Source: Ectocarpus siliculosus (Eukaryota > Sar > Phaeophyceae > Ectocarpales > Ectocarpaceae). From it: a stretch of DNA of 64,000 nucleotides. The notes beneath the pieces are model-generated. The model was not told the origin of the DNA, did not search any database, and was given only the letters and a program-made list of their open reading frames with translations. Of this stretch, positions 58,201 through 64,000 are shown piece by piece. The stretch is from the NCBI GenBank assembly GCA_000310025.1, contig FN649736.1, forward strand, positions 4,525,740 through 4,589,739, read 5' to 3'. The position numbers and the translations under genes are program-made. Within the stretch, counting starts at the first letter, position 1, and each line of letters opens with the position of its first letter.

Positions 58201-61200
58201 TGTCCTTGTTGCGGTGCCGCGACGGTGAGGTTGTGGGCGGGGCCGCTACGGCGGCCCTGTGGGCCCTCTGTCGGGTTCCGGTAAACAGAAAAGCTTTCGC
58301 CAAGACCAGGTGCGCACTGCTTTTGTCTGGGCTGAATTCCTACAAACCTGAGTGCCACGAAATTAACTGTGCCTGACTTCAAGTTCCACAAACCGGAGTG
58401 CCAAGAAATCAAACGTAAATAGTCGTGTAGGTGTGATACGTCACCCCTTTTGGTAAGATTCATCAGGGCAAGTCCAGTCCATGACGTGCTGCCTGGATCC
58501 CCACGAATCCAAAGCAGTTTCCGCACAAAACTCTTCGAGTGATCTCGGCCGACTCGTCTCAACCCTTCACTAACTTCTACATTTTGTCGAGTATCACCCA
58601 CGCCGGCAGCGAACAATCAATGATTCACGACATCCAAATTCAAAAACCTAGTTCCTCCATGTTCCACCAAGTATTCACGATGCCGATGAGTCGACACTTT
58701 CGAGATTTGCTTCTCTTCAGATGTTTCGACTACCTACTTCTCACAAGTATCACTCGTTCACGAGCCCTCGTCTGTTGCACGCTTTCTGAGAACGAGGGAG
58801 TGGTTACCAGCTTCTGCTCGAAACGTCTTCAAAAAAGGCAGATCTATCCCATATCACTGTTAGTTGTGAGTCCATGAATTCAAACCCTTCTTTTATCAGT
58901 CTGTTGAGCTCTTGTCGGTGTTGCCCATTGTAGGAGTTTTCACACCTTCCACCAAGTTTCACTCCCCCCACAGCACTTCGAAAGGTTAACTTTCGCGAAG
59001 TTTGGAAGTATATCCGGAGTCACAGAGGTTTGCCGAGTCCGAACGGTCACTCCAGTGAGTTGTGCTGCATTGACGCGAAGTTGGGGGATTCATTGCTTCC
59101 CTTGTTGGTGGAATGTCAACCAGGTCCGATCATTTGACATGTATGAGAACACATCGTTCCGTCTAGATGCTTCATCTATCTAGATATAACTTTATGTGCA
59201 GCACGACGTGTTCATCTGAGTCGCAAGTCCAACACCTAGAGAAAGTGACGGCGAGCCAGTACTGACGAGGAGTACGTTTTTTGAACAACTCCTGTACGTC
59301 CGGAGGGGAAATCTTGCGGCGCAAAAAAGTGGACAGAGTAACCGACAGAATGGCTTTGATCTGTCGTGGTATGTCCAAGGCGTTCGACCCAACATTTTTT
59401 CCGGTGACCATTGATCGACCGATTCATCGAAATATCCAGGGTTGTGTCCTGCCTGATGCCGCTGAGCGAGTGGAGCCGTGAGAAGGGGTACAGCTCAGTG
59501 CACTTGTACTGCCTGGCCGCCCTGTATCTTCTTTCTCAGGTACACTTTGCGGGGACAACGGGGGTACATCGTTTGTGCTGCGAGAATATTTTACGTGAGT
59601 GATCTTCTTGTATCTTCTCCGTGGAAGAGGAACAAACGATGAATCCATCTCGATACGCAAGGAACTCCCTCATCTCCCCTCCTCGTTGCCCATACCCTCG
59701 CTATTTTAGGAGCCCGAGAACGCCCTCCAGATAACGAACCATGGAGGAAGCATTGCCAAGCTCGTCTCGTGGGCAACTCCCTTGAATGGCGATCACAACT
59801 CCGAGGATTTGTCACGCATGATTACCGTGGAGGACAACGCTAAGACCGCTAGCTGTCTCGGGGTGATACGAAGGTGTGACTGGCCATCGTGTTGTTGTTG
59901 TTGTCGTTGTTGTTGTTGTTGAATATTCCGTACACTCATGTTGTGGCAACTTGCTGTTGCCAATGTGTCCACAATCCCAAACTCAAAACGAGTCTTCCGC
60001 CTAGAACAATGGCGAAGTAGTGGAATTGAAAAAGATAAGCAATGACTTAGAGTAAATGGAATGGATAACAAGCCCGAATATCAAGTCCTGCACCCTGCGA
60101 ACTTGCTGTTTGTCTCCGAGCAGGTGTTTGCTGCTCCCCGAAGGAATGAAGGCGCTTGCCGACGGTCTCGCAAGCTACTCCCTGATCCAGCTCGTTCTGC
60201 AGTTGCTCAGGGTCGGAGTGTGGGTGAAATCCGTCCTTCCTCTGACCCTCAGAGAGGCTCAAGGCGTCCTCTTCGCCGTGCAGGTGAAAAATAACGCCTG
60301 CAGGTGGAAAGTATCGCCTGGCGTTTGCATGCTGATGCACGCGAAGGGGTCGCGTGCCAAGTGCCAGGCAATTGAATAGTAGTACCTCCCGCTGCTTTTG
60401 CCAAAGCTGCCGATGGAAGCGAGTATTATGAAAGTAGTATGGTCCTTCGTTTCACTGATCTGCATGGTTACTGATTTATGAGCTGGACGGGGCACCACCA
60501 CCGCCACGCTTGCCTGGGACGATTCAAACGGTGCAGGACCGAGCAGAGTATCGCGGCTACTGCGAGAGCATCTGCGGGGGCGATCCCTTCGGCGTAGAGG
60601 ACACCCTAGCGTTGCAGCTCCAGCGGCCGGGCGTGAAGTACGCCGCACTAGCCGGTGATGCCGTGGTCGGCTTGGCCAGCCTTTCGGTTACCCTCGCGTC
60701 TCGCCGCCGACTGGCCGTGAACGGCACGGTCGAGAGCGTTGACAGGTTGCTGGCGCGCAGCATGGCGATTGAAAGTGGTGGCGGCCGCGAGAAGGGATCA
60801 AAGGGCGATCACGAAGCTGTCAGAAACATGGTGAGCCTTGTAAGGACACGTCTCAGGGGGGTGTGCCAAGTCGTCATTCTCCTGTCTTGGAGATTCTAGC
60901 AGCTTTTGTGCGGGAACTTGTTCCGTTGTCCGGTTTGTGGTCAGTTCGAATGGGGTCAGTCTTGCGTTGGGCTTTCGATAACTGAATGGAGCCGATACCC
61001 CACGAAAACGTTTCGCGTGCAAGGGGAGAACCACACGCCCACAATCCGCGTCCCCCGACTCCGTAACTCGCCTTAGCATTTGGATGCTCAACACGTTGAA
61101 ACTTCCTCCCCGCCCGGTTTGTGCTATTTTCTATCTTCGCTGGACTGCTCTGTTACTCCCAGGCAAAACTCTTGAAAAACCTTTCGAGCGTACCCGAGGC

Positions 61201-63650
61201 GCACAGGCGACTCTCCAACCGCCCGCTTCTACCTCTCATCACCCGCCTCTGGGAGGAGAGCCCTGACGAGGCCACATCACAGCTCGCCTGTCACGTCCTA
61301 GCAAACCTCAGCCGCAGCGACGTGCCTGGCGTTAGGAATCGCCTTTTCCAGGTGAGCGTTGCTTGAAGTCGTCAAGCCTGACCTGTACTGGTAGCGATCA
61401 TGCTTGGTCTAGGAAACTGTCTCGGTTCAGTAGCTGTAAGGGGGATCTTCAGATTTCTAGAAGGTTAGTGTTTGAGTGCCGTGTTTCATACACCTATACC
61501 GTAGCAACGGGATCGGATGCGTGATATTTCTATCCATACTTTGAGTGGCAATATTATTTTTGGGGAGATTGAACTGCCGGTTGAAGCTCAGCACTTGCAG
61601 TAAAAAACTATCCTGTGACGACTTGGCGTATTATTGGGAGCAGGGCGTTGCTTTTTTTTTGTTCGCAGGTCTAAGGTGTGTATGGTGTGTCACAATTCTC
61701 GAGATCGCAATCGGTCTTGTGCGGGTTGAACTTGTAGATCTAGGTTATCAGGACGTTGTGTCGCGGGACGAGCGCTATAGCTTCAGGCTTCCGGGCATTC
61801 TTGGCGCAAAGCACATTTAGAAACAGCGTAACTGACATTGGGGAACACAAAGGTCAAGATGGGTCCAGGTTGCTCCCAGGGGGGGGTGAACACAACGCGA
61901 CGAAGAAGAGCCCTACCGGCACATCTGAACCATCGACGTTCCAACTATACTTGAAATTAGCGCCATTTCGTACATACACAGCACCTTGACCCCGCCCCCA
62001 CCGTGCTGCTTTGGCACAGCTACACCTGGCAGCAGAGTCCGAAGTAGTACGCCGAACAAGAGCCAGCGGTGGTGCCGGTACTACACCTGCTCCTATTGCG
62101 AAACAGAAGCCCTCAGCTGCCGTCCCCCGACAAGGCTTCGCTGCCTCTAGTACCGCAACGAGAGCACAGCACGGCGAGACCAACAGCCGAGACGACGACA
62201 CTGTGAGCCTTTCCTCGAGCGTGTTCCGCCGGGACGGCTTCGTTGAAGGCCACCGCTACAAGGGAAATGGCTGCACAAGTGACGCAAAGTCAGCCGCGGT
62301 GTTGTTGTCGCAGGAAGCGTTACGCCGCGACGCCCGCCGTGACGCACAATACCGTCTGCGTTTGATGCCCGCCGCCCTGTGGGGAAGCCGGGCGAGACAC
62401 GTCGACGACGGCTGCAGTGGAGGCGAGGATGGCCTCGACGTGGCGGGGATAGTGGAGAAGCAGCGGACACGGCAGACATTTTTGACGGCTGGATTGGACG
62501 AAGCTTCGGGGGCGGTAGCAGTGGAGTCGGCTACGGTAACATCAACGCTGAATGCGAGACACGATAGGCATCAAGCGAAGCGAGATGGGTCTTGCCCGTC
62601 AAAACAAAAAATAGGAGGCGCGGCTGCGGTTGTGGTGCAACCTTCTGTTGGCGACTTTGACGATGGTGGTGGCGATGGGATCGTGTTCCAAGGCACGGCG
62701 AAGGTGTCCCAGGCGGCGTCGCTGAAGAGACCCGCCGTTACCGCGAACGTGCCGCTGCGGTGGCAATCCAGGGTGGTCGCACTGTCGAGCCTTAGGGATA
62801 GCTTAAACGGCGGTGCGACTCGAGGTTCGCCATCAATGGGCCAGAGGATGGCGAAGGCGAGGTGTCGAGCCCGCCAACGCAGCAAGGAAAACAGGTGTGC
62901 GCGAGATTGGCCGACGTGTAAGGTACTTTCCGCAACAGTTCGCAGAATCTTACATACATCGCGCAGGGTGTGAACCGCATCGCCCTGTTCAAGGTCCATC
63001 GACCCATCATTGCCGTGGATGGTTGTAATAGTTATTGCAGCTCGACAATGACATACTACCTCTACCTAGAACCGATTTGTAGACGGAAGGGAAGGCCCAT
63101 TGTTGTGACGTGCACAATGACCCTCACATGTACTCCCTGCGTTTCCTTCGTCTCCTAGGCAACACGAATTCACCTCTACCACTGCTTGCAAGGATATGAA
63201 CAAAGGCAACAACAGCAACGAGACCCAAGAATCGAAAGAAGTCACTTCCTCCGACTCCGCCAGTCCCGACCAACGCTGCCGCCCTTCCAAAATCGGCGAT
63301 ACACGAATGACCCTTGCGGAATGGACATCGAGAGAAGACGTGCATGTACCGGGAGGAGAGAAAAGCACCGACGACAGTGGCGGGTGTGGTAGAGGCGCTG
63401 AAGGCATTCTTTCCTTGGTGGAAGGTGGAAGACCCTCAACTGCACCGATGCACTCGGATGGGAAGGTGGGCAAAAGGACGTGAATCTGTTGGTAGGGGGG
63501 TGGAAGTAGGCGTGGTGCTTTCTGATGTACTTGTTTTCTCGCGCCTCTTGATAGCTTGTGTTTCAGGCTTTGAGGGCGCGGAATATGCATGCGAGAACAC
63601 CTTGTCCTATCCTGTATGCGAAATGGATACGAAACCTGCATACGCCATAG
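49232..63650 (+). CDS. Large EF-hand, coiled-coil and armadillo-repeat protein, about 1,780 aa
   Basis: Twenty-three exons join into one frame: 49232-49561, 49864-49923, 50151-50228, 50674-50738, 50884-51045, 51893-52072, 52507-52600, 53166-53275, 53587-53689, 53914-54077, 54306-54486, 54788-54907, 55221-55773, 57097-57815, 58059-58309, 59440-59539, 59710-59873, 60124-60283, 60537-60830, 61163-61351, 62020-62894, 63159-63465, 63567-63650. Residues 74-85 are a degenerate EF-hand loop (no Asp at 1). Residues 119-130 (DANHDGILVLNE) are a canonical calcium loop. Residues 177-188 (DRDKSDGLSRAE) are a third loop, split by an intron. A Lys/Arg/Glu-rich helix follows (190-232). From about 450 to 1,360 helical armadillo/HEAT-like repeats appear, such as GGAATAALWALCRVPVNRKA and SQLACHVLANLSRS. 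The last 400 residues are polar and low-complexity. It is probably a calcium-responsive scaffold; no named family is claimed. The exon 14 start (57094 or 57097) is uncertain. Confidence 0.8.
51270..51296 (+). repeat. GA dinucleotide microsatellite
   Basis: About 13 GA units in an intron of the EF-hand/armadillo gene. Confidence 0.95.
59888..59921 (+). repeat. GTT trinucleotide microsatellite
   Basis: GTTGTTGTTGTTGTCGTTG type run in the intron after exon 17. Confidence 0.9.
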
Positions 63651-64000
63651 GTGATCATGAGGCCCCTCGGGCTCGGACAAGTCGACAATGGCGTACCTGG
63701 CGGGAGTTTGGAACCTCCGTCGGTAGTGTTCGAACCAGGTTCCTCACGGCTACGGACGCGCAGGATTATTCTTGATAGGTGAGTGAGGAGAAAAGACGTA
63801 GCGTTCTTTGAATTTGATGGTTTGTGTCTCATCGCGTCAAGCAGACCTGGAATCACAGCATTAATCATATTCCAGGGTGGGTGTCCACATCACTCGACGT
63901 CGTCGACCGTTTTCAGGAATTCCCTGCTCGTTAGAGAAGTCGATCGTGGCTGAACAGTTCCGTTTGGTGCGTGTTCAACATTTGGTGTAGTTTAAGATAC
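63651..64000. other. Downstream flank of the EF-hand/armadillo gene
   Basis: Presumed 3' UTR and intergenic DNA to the window edge. No polyadenylation signal or gene is defended. Confidence 0.3.

Overview
The window is intron-rich eukaryotic nuclear DNA, not bacterial. Genes are split into many short exons with GT-AG borders and introns of roughly 0.1-3 kb (one near 6.7 kb). Repeats and decayed transposons fill introns and intergenic space. The transporter type, the copia/LINE/DDE elements and the gene style fit a stramenopile alga such as the brown alga Ectocarpus. That assignment is inference; nothing in the window proves it.

Layout. Positions 1-2.99 kb hold a Ty1/copia gag remnant on the minus strand, broken by an assembly gap whose flanks repeat each other exactly. 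Positions 3.0-6.4 kb are interspersed repeats and a long G/T-rich tract. Positions 6.7-20.3 kb (+) carry an MFS transporter of the ZIFL (zinc-induced facilitator-like) type. Its sixth intron holds an inverted-repeat-bounded compound element, the second copy of a repeat seen at 3.4 kb, and an array of CCCATGGG palindromes. Positions 20.8-22.3 kb are tandem repeats and tRNA-like promoter remnants. Positions 22.3-25.6 kb (-) are a three-exon DDE transposase with one frameshift. Positions 26.3-27.0 kb hold a second palindrome array (GTCATGAC words) with the same core as the first. Positions 27.2-28.9 kb are a decayed LINE reverse transcriptase.

Positions 30.2-37.0 kb (-) carry a nine-exon gene for a polytopic membrane protein of about 423 aa that I do not recognise. 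Positions 39.1-45.9 kb (-) carry a ten-exon coiled-coil protein of about 437 aa. Positions 47.1-48.0 kb hold a third set of short palindromic words (AGCGGTT/AACCGCT). Positions 49.2-63.65 kb (+) carry a 23-exon gene for a protein of about 1,780 aa with EF-hands, a charged helix and armadillo-like repeats. In the last three genes all exon phases join into one open frame.

The genes do not form an obvious pathway. The most unusual feature is the pair of elements at 17.8-18.3 and 26.3-27.0 kb. They share a core of about 140 bp containing telomere-like CCCTAA, but each is flanked by an array of its own self-complementary word centred on CATG.
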